This document shows positions 55,148 to 64,000 of a DNA stretch of 64,000 nt, piece after piece (within the stretch, counting starts at the first letter, position 1; every line of letters begins with the position of its first letter). The DNA comes from Pacificimonas sp963710205. Its GTDB lineage: Bacteria; Pseudomonadota; Alphaproteobacteria; Sphingomonadales; Sphingomonadaceae. A program made the position numbers and the translations under genes. The notes below the pieces were generated by a model. It was not told the origin of the DNA. It saw only the letters and a program-made list of their open reading frames with translations, and ran no database searches. The DNA is taken from contig CAVPZG010000006.1 in NCBI GenBank assembly GCA_963710205.1, positions 372,001 to 436,000 of the forward strand. The letters run 5' to 3'.

Positions 55148-55753
55148 ATGAACCGTATTGTCCATTTCTGTGCCCTGTTGCTTCTCGTTGTTCTGCCCAC
55201 GGCGGCGGCTGGTTCGGAATTTACCGCCACGGTCGTTGACCGCGCTGGACAGCCGGTCCCGGGCGCCGTTGTCATGATCCATCCGGCGGGGGCCGACAAA
55301 ACGGCGCGCGTCGACTTTCCCTGGCAGTATCAGGTGTCGCAAAGGGATTTGCAGTTCGAACCCAATATCCTGATTGTCCCTGAAGGGGCGACGGTGGCGT
55401 TCCCCAATCTCGACCGGGTTCGTCATCACGTCTACTCCTTCTCGAAACCCAATGATTTCGAGCTGAAACTCTATGGCCGGGAGGATGATCGCAGCCAGCG
55501 TTTCGAACATTCCGGCGTCGTTGCGATGGGCTGCAACATTCATGACGAGATGACGGGTTTCGTCCGCGTCGTCGACACGCCCTTCGCGGCGAAGGCGGAC
55601 GCGGATGGCAGGATCAGCATTGCCGGGCTTCCTTCGGGCGCTGCACGGATCGTTATCTGGCATCCCTATCTAAAGACGAAGACGAACGAGCTGGAGTTCG
55701 ACGTGACCCTTCCCGCCGCCGCCAAGCGCTTCACGGTCAGTCTCGGAAACTAG
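55148..55753 (+). CDS. periplasmic cupredoxin-domain protein
   Basis: A 201-residue protein with a signal peptide (to AAAGS). The type 1 copper pattern is visible: His in RHHVYSF, then Cys, His and Met in MGCNIHDEMTGF. A carboxypeptidase-regulatory-like strand repeat (GQPVPGAVVMIHPAG and DGRISIAGLPSG) flanks it. Similar proteins are often named methylamine utilisation protein, without evidence for that role here. It lies three bases before the GGDEF-EAL gene, which indicates a shared function. Confidence 0.82.
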   Translation: MNRIVHFCALLLLVVLPTAAAGSEFTATVVDRAGQPVPGAVVMIHPAGADKTARVDFPWQYQVSQRDLQFEPNILIVPEGATVAFPNLDRVRHHVYSFSKPNDFELKLYGREDDRSQRFEHSGVVAMGCNIHDEMTGFVRVVDTPFAAKADADGRISIAGLPSGAARIVIWHPYLKTKTNELEFDVTLPAAAKRFTVSLGN

Positions 55754-55756
55754 CGG

Positions 55757-58069
55757 ATGCACCCCCTGCTCAGGACCCTGTCTGGCAAGCTCGCGGCAGC
55801 CTATGCGGCGATGTTTGCCGCCGTCATGCTGATGCTGTTTGCCATTCTCAGTGTCGGTATCGACGGTTATGCGGAACAAGCCGCGCGTCAGGAGATGAAT
55901 GCCGGGGCGGAATCCTTTCTGGAGGACCTTGAGTCGGCCAACCAGCGCATGATGAGGGACGCCAGCATCCTTGCGAAGGATTTCGGCTTCCGCAGGGCTG
56001 CCGCAACGGGTGATGTACCGACCATCACGTCAGCACTTTATAACCTGGCCGGGCGCGGTGGCCGCGCGCTCATGCTTTATGGCGGCAAGGATGGCTCCTA
56101 TGCCGGCACGCCGCCGATGACGCGGGAGGAAGAGGCGAACCTGACCTACGCACTGGAACAGGGTGCGGAACGGGGCGCGCTCACGCTGGGCGGCAGGGAC
56201 TACGGCGTGGTCGTCGTGCCCGTCCGTGCGCCCGTCGATATTGGCTGGGTCGCTTTCGGTGAACTGCTCGATCCGGCCGCAAGCGCCGCAGCGACGTCCG
56301 GCGGACGCGAACATCTAAGCGCAAGTGTCGTCCGTGCCAGCGAACTTCCACCGGCACTGGCGGCCAAGATACCTTCCAGTTCGCGGACAAAGGGTGAAAT
56401 CGTCAGCCGAAATCTGAACGGCACTTCCGTCCTGACGCGGCTCGTTCCCCTGATGGACATCAGCGGCGAAAGCGGAACGCATATTCTGGTCATCGACTTT
56501 TCGCTCGATGCCGCGACCGCCGCCTATCGCCGACTTCTCGTCATGATCGTTGCAGCCGGTCTGTTCGGCCTCTTCGTGGTCACAGGAGCAAGCTGGTTCG
56601 TCGCCCGCTTCCTGACACGCCACCTCGCCACGCTGGAACGCGCCGTGGAACAGGTTACAGATGGTGCGCGCGATCCCGTCGCTATTGAAAGCAACGACGA
56701 AATCGGCCGTCTCGCCAGCAGTTTCAATACCATGGTGGACGCCATTGAAACGCACGAAGCGGAAATCATGCACATGGCGTTTCACGACGCCCTGACCGGC
56801 CTCCCCAACCGAAAATATTTCATTGAAAGGCTCGATGCGTCACTGGCGGCGCAGCTGCCCGTAGCGGTCCTTGCCATCGACCTCGATGATTTCAAGGCCA
56901 TCAATGACAGTCTTGGCCACCCGATTGGCGACAAGTTTTTATGTGTCATAGCGCGCGCCCTGATGGCGGCGTTGCCCGGTCATCTCGTCGCGCGTTTCGG
57001 CGGCGACGAATTCGCGGTGCTTATAGAGGACGGCGACCCGGTCCGCGCGGCGGAGGCTGCCTGCGAAACGCTGAAATCGGTGCTTTCCAGGCAATATGAT
57101 GTCGACGGTCACGCCCTGACCGCTGGTGCGAGCATTGGCGTTGCGATCGCACCCTCGGACGGCGACGACAGTGACCGGCTGTTCAAGAATGCCGATCTCG
57201 CATTGTACCGGGTGAAGGCAAATGGTCGGGGTGATTACTGCTTTTTCGAACCTGCAATGGACGCGGCCGCGCAGGATCGCCGCGAACTTGACACAGGCAT
57301 GCGAAGCGCAATCGAAAATAATGAATTGCTGCTGCATTTCCAGCCGTTGTTCCACCTTGGACGCAACCGCATTTGCAGCTTTGAGGCGCTCATTCGCTGG
57401 GAACATCCGACGCGTGGCCTCGTCTCACCGCTCAGTTTCATTCCGCTCGCCGAACAGAACGGCTTGATTGTTCCCATCGGGGAATGGGTTATCAACCAGG
57501 CGCTAGACCGGCTGAACGAATGGCCCGACGAAATCGGCGTGGCTGTCAACATCTCACCCGCACAGTTTCGCAGTCCCGGTCTCATCCGCTTCATCCGCGA
57601 AGCGCTGCTCAGAACCGGCGTCGATCCAAAGCGTCTCGAACTGGAAGTCACGGAATCCGTTTTCATCGAGGATGTCGAGGAAACACTCGCCGGCCTGCAC
57701 GGCCTTCGGGCACTGGGCGTCCGTGTCGCCCTCGATGATTTCGGCACGGGCTTTTCCAGTCTGAGTTATCTCAGGAAATTTCCGTTCGACAAGATCAAGA
57801 TCGACCGCAGCTTCATCAACGAACTCGCCACATCCGACAACGCCCCCAAGATCGTCAATGCGATCACGCATCTTGCGGAGGCCATGGGCATGGAAACCAC
57901 GGCCGAGGGTGTCGAGGACGAGGATCAGGTCGCGCTCATTCGCGACCAGGGCTGCACGCATATTCAGGGTTTCTATTTCAGCCGTCCCCTGCCGGCGGAC
58001 CAAATTCCCGACATTTTGAAGGCAATCAACGGGAAAGCGCAGAACGCCCCGTCCAGACGCGCGGCATAG
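55757..58069 (+). CDS. membrane-bound GGDEF-EAL protein with periplasmic sensor and HAMP domain
   Basis: A 770-residue protein: TM1 (about 18-40), a periplasmic sensor (about 40-255), TM2 (about 258-280), HAMP (to about 330), GGDEF (about 340-500) with RFGGDEFAVL near residue 415, and EAL (about 515-755) with FEALIRW near 541 and DDFGTGFSSLSYLRKF. Both signature motifs are intact, so synthesis and breakdown of cyclic di-GMP are each possible. It is coupled to the cupredoxin gene, so the sensor may read the state of a periplasmic metal or redox protein. Confidence 0.92.
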   Translation: MHPLLRTLSGKLAAAYAAMFAAVMLMLFAILSVGIDGYAEQAARQEMNAGAESFLEDLESANQRMMRDASILAKDFGFRRAAATGDVPTITSALYNLAGRGGRALMLYGGKDGSYAGTPPMTREEEANLTYALEQGAERGALTLGGRDYGVVVVPVRAPVDIGWVAFGELLDPAASAAATSGGREHLSASVVRASELPPALAAKIPSSSRTKGEIVSRNLNGTSVLTRLVPLMDISGESGTHILVIDFSLDAATAAYRRLLVMIVAAGLFGLFVVTGASWFVARFLTRHLATLERAVEQVTDGARDPVAIESNDEIGRLASSFNTMVDAIETHEAEIMHMAFHDALTGLPNRKYFIERLDASLAAQLPVAVLAIDLDDFKAINDSLGHPIGDKFLCVIARALMAALPGHLVARFGGDEFAVLIEDGDPVRAAEAACETLKSVLSRQYDVDGHALTAGASIGVAIAPSDGDDSDRLFKNADLALYRVKANGRGDYCFFEPAMDAAAQDRRELDTGMRSAIENNELLLHFQPLFHLGRNRICSFEALIRWEHPTRGLVSPLSFIPLAEQNGLIVPIGEWVINQALDRLNEWPDEIGVAVNISPAQFRSPGLIRFIREALLRTGVDPKRLELEVTESVFIEDVEETLAGLHGLRALGVRVALDDFGTGFSSLSYLRKFPFDKIKIDRSFINELATSDNAPKIVNAITHLAEAMGMETTAEGVEDEDQVALIRDQGCTHIQGFYFSRPLPADQIPDILKAINGKAQNAPSRRAA

Positions 58070-58077
58070 GGCGTTCG

Positions 58078-59194
58078 TCAGGCGGCGGACAGCTCCGCCT
58101 GCGCCGCAGGAAGTGTGATGACAGTTTCCGTTCCGACCTCACCATTGGTTCTGACGGTCGTTGCGCCGATCTGCTGCGACAGACGCTCGATCAGCTGCGA
58201 ACCAAGAGAGTGACTGCGCGGCTGATTGACATCATAGCCCTGGCCATCGTCGCTGATCGTCACGGACACAAGGCCGTGGCGTGTTGCCGTCTTGATGCTT
58301 ATCCTGCCCTTCCCGTCCGGAAAGGCGTGTTTCAGGGAATTTGTAATGATCTCTGTCGCGATGATCCCGAACGAGGACGCGGAATTCGCGGCGATATAGG
58401 CGGGCTCAAGATCGAGATCGAGCGCGACATCCTCGACGGCGAGGGCGCTCATCAGGGATGTCGGAGAGTGACTTCAGAAGACTGCCGATCTCGAAACTCT
58501 GGTAGTCTTCATTCACGTATAATTGCTCATGCACGGACGCGAGCGACTGAATGCGCGTGCTCAGGCCATCTAGCACCTCGCGGCTTTTCTGATCCTCGAC
58601 GCTACGCTTCTGCATGTTCACCATCGCCGCCACCATCGCGAGGTTGTTCTTCACACGATGATCGACTTCCTGGATCAGCGCCGTCTTCTGCTCCAGCTGC
58701 AGGCGCAGGGCTTCCGTCTGCTCATTGACGCGCTGTTTCAGCAATGTCTCCTGCTTGTCCAGCATCATCCTGGCTTCGACCTTGTCGGTGACATCTACCT
58801 GAGAGGCGAAGAAAAACTGAACTTCGCCTTCCTTGGTTTTTACCGGACTGATCTGAATGGCACTCCAGAATGTCGACCCATCCTTGCGATAATTCAGCAA
58901 CTCCACGGCGACGGGCTCAAAGTCTTCAATCGCTGCCCTGATCTTCGCAACGGCCTCAGGGTCGGTGTCCGGCCCCTGCATGAAGCGGCAGTTGCGACCG
59001 ATAATTTCCGGCAATTGGTAACCCGACATCTCTTCGAACGCGCCATTCGCATAGACGATCGGATTGTCGGGAAGGCGGGGATCGGTGATGACCATGGGCA
59101 TGCGCGTTGCGCGGATCGCTGCTGCAAAGGGGTCGCCGCGCCCGGTTTCATGTTCGATACGTTCGGTCAGATACCAGTCATTTTGCCCGCGCAT
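58078..59194 (-). pseudogene. LOV-domain histidine kinase (HisKA_2 family), broken by a single-base insertion
   Basis: Residues about 30-140 form a LOV domain: GRNCRFMQG carries the photoactive Cys69, with LLNYRKDGSTFW and the flavin Gln in ASQVDV. A coiled linker leads to HisKA_2 with phospho-acceptor EVDHRVKNNLAMV (His179). The HATPase part (TEIITNSLKHAFPDG, DDGQGYD) is in another frame. Removing one base in the G3 run at 58455-58457 joins LLKSLSDI to LMSALAVEDV and gives 371 residues, close to known soluble LOV kinases. ATG 59194 is the likely start. No response regulator lies beside it. Confidence 0.86.
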
Positions 59195-59328
59195 GCTTGA
59201 TGAAATTCCGATTTTTCTACCAAAATGAGTGATGAGCCTACGGAAACCGATGTCCGTTTGCAGATTATCTGCATATGCCAGAATTCTTCCGGGCAACAAT
59301 AATCCAGGTTAAGCTAAAGGTAAGGTCA

Positions 59329-60669
59329 TTACTGGACGGCGTTGCCGCGCTCGGCTTCGCTGGCCGTCCGGCGCTTGCCCTCCGCATCGAAAATTCCGCC
59401 TTCCGGTACGCTTTTCAGGTGGATGTCGCGCTGCGGGAAGGGAATTTCAATGTCATGCTCCTGGAACAGATCCCACAGCCTGTTGAGAATGGCGCTTTTG
59501 ACATTGCCGACGCCTTGCTCCGCGTCGGCGATCCAGCAGAGAATGTCATGGTCCACGCTGCTGTCGCCATATCCCTTCATCCACACGTTGGGTGGTGGAT
59601 TTTCAAGAACGCGCTTCGTCTCCACGGCGGCCTGCAGCATCAGTTCCTGCGCCTTGTGGATGTCGCAATTATAGCTGACGCCAACGGGAATATGGATGCG
59701 GACGTTGCGGCTGGAATAGCTCCAGTTCTCCACCTGCTCGGTCATCAGAATCTCGTTGGGGATCAGATATTCGATGCCGTCGCGGGTGATGATGGAAACC
59801 GCGCGGACGCCAATCTTGTTGACCCAGCCGAACGTGTCGTCGACGACGATCACGTCCCCCGGCTTGATCGACCTGTCCAGCAGCAGGATCATGCCGGAAA
59901 TCAGGTTGCCAAAGGTCTTCTGCATGCCAAAACCGACGGCAATGCCAAGACCGCCGGAGAAGAAGGCCAGGGCGGTAAGGTCGATCTCAAGAAGCTCGAT
60001 GCCCAGGAAGAAGGCTGCGGCGATGACGGCAAGGCCGGACAGCTTCTGGAAAAGCACCCGCTGCGACAGGTCCAGCCGCTTGGAATTGCCGATGCGGCTC
60101 GACAACAGCTGGATGACGAATTTCGCACTGGCATAAAGCGTAACGACGACAATCACGGCATTGATGAAATCGAGCAGCGTGACCCGGCGGCTACCGACAC
60201 GAACGCCTGCGCCGTCCAGCGCCGTCACCAGCGGCTCCAGACCGCCAAGGCTGCCGGCAACGCTGGCGATGGCGGCAAAAATGCCGAGGATGATGGCAAA
60301 TGGCGAGTTGAGCGTAATTATCTTCGCCAGCACATAGACCAGTCGACCCAGCGCCAGGCCCAGCGTGGCCGTTATCATGATATGGCCGAACACGCCGGTC
60401 ACCGAGACCGCCTGCGCTGCCACCAGCAGGATGATGCTGGTCAGTACACCCATCAGACGCGGTGCCCATCTGGCGATATGCTGGAAGGCGTTGGCGTCGC
60501 GCGCGCTCAGGAAATCGCGGACTTTCGGCCCCACCCAGCGCTGCATCGCCCAGCCCGCGAAAAGCGCGACCGCGATCAGGATCGCGGCAGTGATCAGGGC
60601 CTCCTGCCGCACCACCTCATCGACGGGCAGGCCGAGTTGCAGCGCAATATTTTTCAGCTCTTCGATCAC
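59329..60669 (-). CDS. MscS-family mechanosensitive channel
   Basis: A 446-residue membrane protein with an N-terminal TM region, then the pore helix and MscS core (AFFSGGLGIAVGFGMQKTFGNLISGMILLLDRSIKPGDVI, landmark GFGMQKTFGNLISG) and a soluble beta domain (GWVNKIGVRAVSIITRDG). It releases solutes on osmotic downshock. GTG 60669 overlaps the metC stop as GTGA, so it is co-translated with metC. Confidence 0.9.
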   Translation of the reverse strand: MIEELKNIALQLGLPVDEVVRQEALITAAILIAVALFAGWAMQRWVGPKVRDFLSARDANAFQHIARWAPRLMGVLTSIILLVAAQAVSVTGVFGHIMITATLGLALGRLVYVLAKIITLNSPFAIILGIFAAIASVAGSLGGLEPLVTALDGAGVRVGSRRVTLLDFINAVIVVVTLYASAKFVIQLLSSRIGNSKRLDLSQRVLFQKLSGLAVIAAAFFLGIELLEIDLTALAFFSGGLGIAVGFGMQKTFGNLISGMILLLDRSIKPGDVIVVDDTFGWVNKIGVRAVSIITRDGIEYLIPNEILMTEQVENWSYSSRNVRIHIPVGVSYNCDIHKAQELMLQAAVETKRVLENPPPNVWMKGYGDSSVDHDILCWIADAEQGVGNVKSAILNRLWDLFQEHDIEIPFPQRDIHLKSVPEGGIFDAEGKRRTASEAERGNAVQ

Positions 60670-61865
60670 AGTCCCGCAGCCTCCTGATAACGGTCAAGGC
60701 CAGCGCGCAGGTCGGCGATCAGATCATCCGCATCCTCGAGGCCGCAATGGATGCGCAGGATCGGCTTCCTTCCGAACCGGTCTGTTGCCGTCCGGTTGGG
60801 CGCGGGGTTCACCGGCAGCACAAGGCTTTCAAAGCCGCCAAAACTGAACCCCATTCCAAACAGCGACAGATTGTCGACCATGGGCGCGAAGTCGGCGCGC
60901 TTTCCGCCTGCCATTTCTATCGAGAACAGGCTGGAATAGCCCGCAAAGTCGCGCGACCAGAGCGCATGGCCCGGATCGTCCTTCAGACCGGGGCAGAGCA
61001 CGCGGCCGACCACGGGATGCGCCTCCAGCGCCGCGGCCACCTTCAACGCGGTCTCGCCATGTCGCCGCATCCTCAGCGCCAGTGTCCGCATGCCGCGCAG
61101 GCCGAGATAGATGTCGTCCGGCCCCGCCGTCTGACCCAGCTGATAGGTCATCTTCTTCAATTTGGGCCACAGCGCGGCATTCGCCGTCACGCTGCCCAAC
61201 ATGGCATCCGAATGGCCGATAATGAACTTGGTCAGCGACTGTACACAAAGATCGACGCCATGTTTCAGGGACGGAAACAGCAGCGGCGTGCCCCAGGTAT
61301 TGTCGATGATTGTGACGATGCCGCGCGCGCTCGCGGCGGCGCAGATGGCGGGCACATCCTGCACTTCGAAGGTGAGCGAGCCGGGGCTCTCCATGAAGAT
61401 GGCGCGGGTGTTCTGCCGGACGAGACCGGCAATATCGGCACCGATCAGCGGATCGTAGAATTCCGTTTCGACACCCATCCGCTTCAGCACGCCGTTCGCC
61501 ATCGCGCGTGTCGGCTCGTAAACGGTATCGGCGATCAGCACGTGGTCGCCGCTTTCGCAGACGGTCAGGAAGGCCGCCGCCAGCGCGGCCACGCCGGAGG
61601 GGAACAGTTTCGTCCCCGCCGCTCCGCTTTCCATACCCGTCAGCGCCTCTTCCAGCGCCCAGATGGTCGGACTGCCCCGGCGGCCATAATAAAGACCGCT
61701 GTCGGGATCTTTCAGCCGTGCATCAAATTCGTCCAGCGTCTCGAAGGTGCAGGTGGACGCGTGATAGACCGGCGGATTGACGATGCCGTGGGTCAGGCGC
61801 GGATCGCGACCTGCCAGAATCAGCTCCGTTTCAGGTGCGAAAGGGCCGCTACCTTTTCCGTTCAC
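60666..61865 (-). CDS. metC: cystathionine beta-lyase (PLP-dependent)
   Basis: A 399-residue Cys/Met-metabolism PLP enzyme. YYGRRGSPT, TIIDNTWGTPLLF and SLTKFIIGHSDAMLG (the Lys binding PLP) are the family landmarks. It cleaves cystathionine to homocysteine, pyruvate and ammonia. GTG 61865 overlaps the sseA stop as GTGA; the long open frame to 62339 is antisense-like sequence inside sseA. Coupling with sseA suggests a sulfur-metabolism operon. Confidence 0.92.
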   Translation of the reverse strand: MNGKGSGPFAPETELILAGRDPRLTHGIVNPPVYHASTCTFETLDEFDARLKDPDSGLYYGRRGSPTIWALEEALTGMESGAAGTKLFPSGVAALAAAFLTVCESGDHVLIADTVYEPTRAMANGVLKRMGVETEFYDPLIGADIAGLVRQNTRAIFMESPGSLTFEVQDVPAICAAASARGIVTIIDNTWGTPLLFPSLKHGVDLCVQSLTKFIIGHSDAMLGSVTANAALWPKLKKMTYQLGQTAGPDDIYLGLRGMRTLALRMRRHGETALKVAAALEAHPVVGRVLCPGLKDDPGHALWSRDFAGYSSLFSIEMAGGKRADFAPMVDNLSLFGMGFSFGGFESLVLPVNPAPNRTATDRFGRKPILRIHCGLEDADDLIADLRAGLDRYQEAAGL

Positions 61866-62695
61866 GCCGGTCCCGTCACCTTGTTCGTGTCGCTGCGCGC
61901 GCCCCATTCGGCCCAGCTGCCGTCGTAAAGCGCGGTCTTCTCGGCACCGATCAGGTGCAGGGCGAAGGACAGCACCGCCGCCGTAATGCCGCTGCCGCAG
62001 GTTGTGATCACGGGGGCGGAGGGGTCGATGCCCGCGCCGGTGAAAATTTCGCGCAGCTCTTCGACGGACTTGTAGGTTCCGTCGCTGTTGAACAATTGAT
62101 CGTGCGGGACATTTTTCGCGCCGCGCATGTGACCGGCGGCGACACCCTCGCGGGGATCGTCTTCCTGACCTGTAAATCGCGCCGCTGGCCGTGCATCGAC
62201 GACCTGCTCCGCGTTGGTCAGCTGGTTCGCCTTCATCTCTTCCAGGGTGCGAATCTCGCTCTCGTCCTTCCAGACGGTGAAGTGGCGGTGACGAACATTG
62301 GCCTTGCCGCTTTCCAGTGGGCGGCCCTCTTCTTTCCACTTGGCCAGGCCGCCATCCAGGATGGCGACTTCATGCGCGCCAAATGTCTTCAGCATCCACC
62401 AGGCGCGCGCAGCCGTTTTCAGTTCGCTGTCGTCGTAGACCACGATGCGGCTGCCATCGCCCAGGCCGATGGATTGCATCCGGCTGGCGAATTTTTCCGA
62501 TGACGGCGTCATGCCGGGCAGATCGCTGTCCTTGTCGGCAAGTTCCGCCAGATCCATGAAGACCGCACCCGGAATATGCGCGTTCTCGAATTTCGCACGG
62601 GCATCCCGGTCAAGGAAGTAGGTGGCGTCGACAATGCGGATGTCCGGCTTGTCCAGCTCTCCAGAAAGCCATTCCGTCGTAACCAGCGAATCCAT
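61862..62695 (-). CDS. sseA: 3-mercaptopyruvate sulfurtransferase
   Basis: A 277-residue two-rhodanese protein. The active-site loop CGSGITA is that of mercaptopyruvate rather than thiosulfate sulfurtransferases, and VDARPAARFTG is the usual segment before it. It moves sulfur from mercaptopyruvate to acceptors such as thiols or cyanide. ATG 62695 begins the family start; the frame is open to 62746. Confidence 0.93.
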   Translation of the reverse strand: MDSLVTTEWLSGELDKPDIRIVDATYFLDRDARAKFENAHIPGAVFMDLAELADKDSDLPGMTPSSEKFASRMQSIGLGDGSRIVVYDDSELKTAARAWWMLKTFGAHEVAILDGGLAKWKEEGRPLESGKANVRHRHFTVWKDESEIRTLEEMKANQLTNAEQVVDARPAARFTGQEDDPREGVAAGHMRGAKNVPHDQLFNSDGTYKSVEELREIFTGAGIDPSAPVITTCGSGITAAVLSFALHLIGAEKTALYDGSWAEWGARSDTNKVTGPA

Positions 62696-62784
62696 TGCAT
62701 GCGTCTCCGTGAAGCTATGTTGCGATGCAGTGATAACGTGGCCCACTAGGCAACGCTAGGCCGAACCGGCTACGGGGAGTGATT

Positions 62785-63231
62785 ATGGAAACGACATTTC
62801 TCGGCAAGACCAGCGCGCTACCGGCAAGTCCCGAAGAAGCAATTCTGGATTATCCCGCAAATCCCCGCCCCGATGAGCGCTATCTCGTCCGCTTCGCGGC
62901 GCCGGAGTTCACGTCGCTATGCCCGGTGACGGCGCAGCCCGACTTCGCACATCTCGTGATCGACTATGTGCCTGCGAAGACCATCGTCGAATCGAAATCG
63001 CTGAAGCTGTTCCTTGGCAGTTTCCGCAATCACGCCGCCTTTCACGAGGATTGCACCGTCGGCATCGGCAAAAGGCTGGCGGACGAAATGCAGCCCGTCT
63101 GGCTGCGCATCGGCGGCTACTGGTATCCGCGCGGCGGCATTCCGATCGATGTGTTCTGGCAGACCGGGAAACCGCCGGAGGATGTCTGGATTCCGCGCCA
63201 GGGTGTGGCATCCTATCGCGGGCGTGGATAG
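62785..63231 (+). CDS. queF: NADPH-dependent 7-cyano-7-deazaguanine reductase (QueF)
   Basis: A 148-residue queuosine biosynthesis enzyme that reduces preQ0 to preQ1. FTSLCPVTAQPDFA carries the catalytic Cys, and ESKSLKLFLGSFRNH is the QueF signature with the substrate-binding Glu and Ser. GGGGAG precedes ATG 62785 by five bases, so GTG 62779 is not the start. No preQ1 riboswitch-like structure is seen in the short leader. Confidence 0.95.
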   Translation: METTFLGKTSALPASPEEAILDYPANPRPDERYLVRFAAPEFTSLCPVTAQPDFAHLVIDYVPAKTIVESKSLKLFLGSFRNHAAFHEDCTVGIGKRLADEMQPVWLRIGGYWYPRGGIPIDVFWQTGKPPEDVWIPRQGVASYRGRG

Positions 63232-63286
63232 GAACGCCGAACCGCCTCAAGCGCTTCTTCCTGACTAGATCTTCAGGAGAATGCCA

Positions 63287-63856
63287 ATGTCAGTGAATGT
63301 CGCAATCGTCTATTATTCCGGCTCCGGGCATACCCGGCGCATGGCGGACGCGGTGGTCGAAGGCGCCGAAAGCGTCGGCGCGGACGTCCATCTCCTCGAT
63401 GCGGCGACATTGGAGCGGGACACGCCGGACTGGGCGAAGCTTGGTGACAGCGATGCGATCATCTTTGGCTCACCCACATATATGGGGTCGGTGTCGGCGG
63501 CCATGGAGGGCTTTTTCGACAAGACCGTGGCCGACTGGTCGGCGCTGAACTGGAAAGACAAGCTGGCCGGTGGATTCACCAATTCGGGAACGCCTTCGGG
63601 CGACAAGGGCAGTACGCTTGCCAGGATCTTCACCTTTGCCGCGCAGCATGGGATGATCTGGGTGTCGCTGGGTGCCAATCCCGCGCCTGACGGCAGCATG
63701 AATCGCCTTGGCGGATTTACCGGGGCGATGGCCCGGTCCGATGACGCACCTCCCGAAGAAGGCAATCCTCCTGCCGAGGACCTCAACACCGCACGCGCAT
63801 ATGGTGCCCGCATCGCTGCTGCGGCGATGCGCTGGAAGAAAGGCGGCGTCGCATAG
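63287..63856 (+). CDS. WrbA-like flavodoxin-family protein (NAD(P)H:quinone oxidoreductase type)
   Basis: A 189-residue flavodoxin-fold protein. The FMN phosphate loop is VYYSGSGHTRRMA, and GSPTYMGSVSAAMEGFFDKT and GGFTNSGTPSGDK are the flavin-ring loops. It is related to WrbA, but weaker C-terminal motifs leave the exact activity open. ATG 63287 is favoured by AGGAGA seven bases upstream over ATG 63281. Confidence 0.87.
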   Translation: MSVNVAIVYYSGSGHTRRMADAVVEGAESVGADVHLLDAATLERDTPDWAKLGDSDAIIFGSPTYMGSVSAAMEGFFDKTVADWSALNWKDKLAGGFTNSGTPSGDKGSTLARIFTFAAQHGMIWVSLGANPAPDGSMNRLGGFTGAMARSDDAPPEEGNPPAEDLNTARAYGARIAAAAMRWKKGGVA

Positions 63857-63926
63857 CTGACGTGACATGTCGGCGGTCTGCCTGTTAAGCGCACTTCCCA
63901 CATATGGCATGGGAGTTCCGCCGGGC

Positions 63927-64000
63927 ATGCAGACCGTTATAGACCAGCTTGAGCAAAAACGCGATCAGGCCCGCCTTGGCGGCGGGCAGCGCCGCATCGA
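63927..64000 (+). CDS. acyl-CoA carboxylase carboxyltransferase (beta) subunit, 5' end only
   Basis: The gene runs off the window. The 24 visible residues include QLEQKRDQARLGGGQRRI, the usual start of propionyl/acetyl-CoA carboxylase beta subunits (PccB type). An in-frame ATG at 63909 is an alternative start. The call rests on a short match from memory. Confidence 0.7.
   Translation, partial: MQTVIDQLEQKRDQARLGGGQRRI

Noticed and set aside
59275..60687. 470-residue open frame opposite the MscS gene
   Set aside because: Shadow of the mscS reading frame; no start signal and highly biased composition.
62696..62784. PreQ1 riboswitch before queF
   Set aside because: The leader is short and shows no compact pseudoknot-like C-rich/A-rich pattern.

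Overview
The window is a GC-rich stretch of an alphaproteobacterial chromosome, most likely from the order Sphingomonadales. This rests on the mreBCD-mrdA-rodA cluster, a GTTC-N7-GTTC SOS box upstream of imuA-imuB-dnaE2, a LOV histidine kinase, large TonB receptors beside secreted M24/M20 peptidases, and RF2 with SPY in place of SPF. The assignment is by inference; there is no rRNA. I see no phage, transposase or CRISPR array.

Layout. (1) 112-18672 is an accessory catabolic locus: four secreted M24 metallopeptidase-fold proteins, two M20 hydrolases, a TonB-dependent receptor, a MarR regulator, a DUF3830-like protein, a DAO-type FAD oxidoreductase, a BASS-family transporter and two paralogous periplasmic alpha/beta-hydrolases. 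Most genes form a six-gene minus-strand operon (13267 down to 2789) and a plus-strand operon (14233-18672). The hydrolase genes are inverted repeats of each other with near-identical blocks (888 and 415 bp) around a divergent 219-bp island. (2) 18816-24353 is the SOS mutagenesis cassette imuA-imuB-dnaE2. (3) 24454-30094 is an RND tripartite efflux operon. (4) 30283-42633 holds a secreted protein of unknown function, tRNA-Lys(CTT), the rod-shape/elongasome operon, mutL, an ExeA-like AAA ATPase with a membrane anchor, and an unusual subtilisin (no signal peptide, Cys/Pro-rich tail) with a 95-residue partner. (5) 42940-50927 holds modABC, a TolB-like/amidohydrolase fusion and PBP1A (mrcA). (6) 51055-64000 holds prfB with a programmed +1 frameshift, a phospholipase D-type protein, an envelope cluster (truncated globin, DUF3034, cupredoxin, GGDEF-EAL), a LOV histidine kinase, mscS-metC-sseA, queF, a WrbA-like flavodoxin and the start of a carboxyltransferase gene.

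Four otherwise intact genes (M20 at 5454, dnaE2, the efflux outer-membrane factor, the LOV kinase) are each broken by one apparently inserted base, and removing that base restores a full-length product in each. Either the sequence has insertion errors or these genes are decaying; the uniform pattern favours sequence error. prfB is different: its frameshift is the conserved programmed one.

How genes work together: the catabolic locus looks like outer-membrane uptake (TonB receptor) plus periplasmic hydrolysis (M24, M20, esterase-like) plus import and oxidation (BASS, DAO), probably under the local MarR protein; a CACGT-centred motif lies upstream of each predicted transcription unit. The substrate is unknown, with peptide- or amide-like compounds the best guess.
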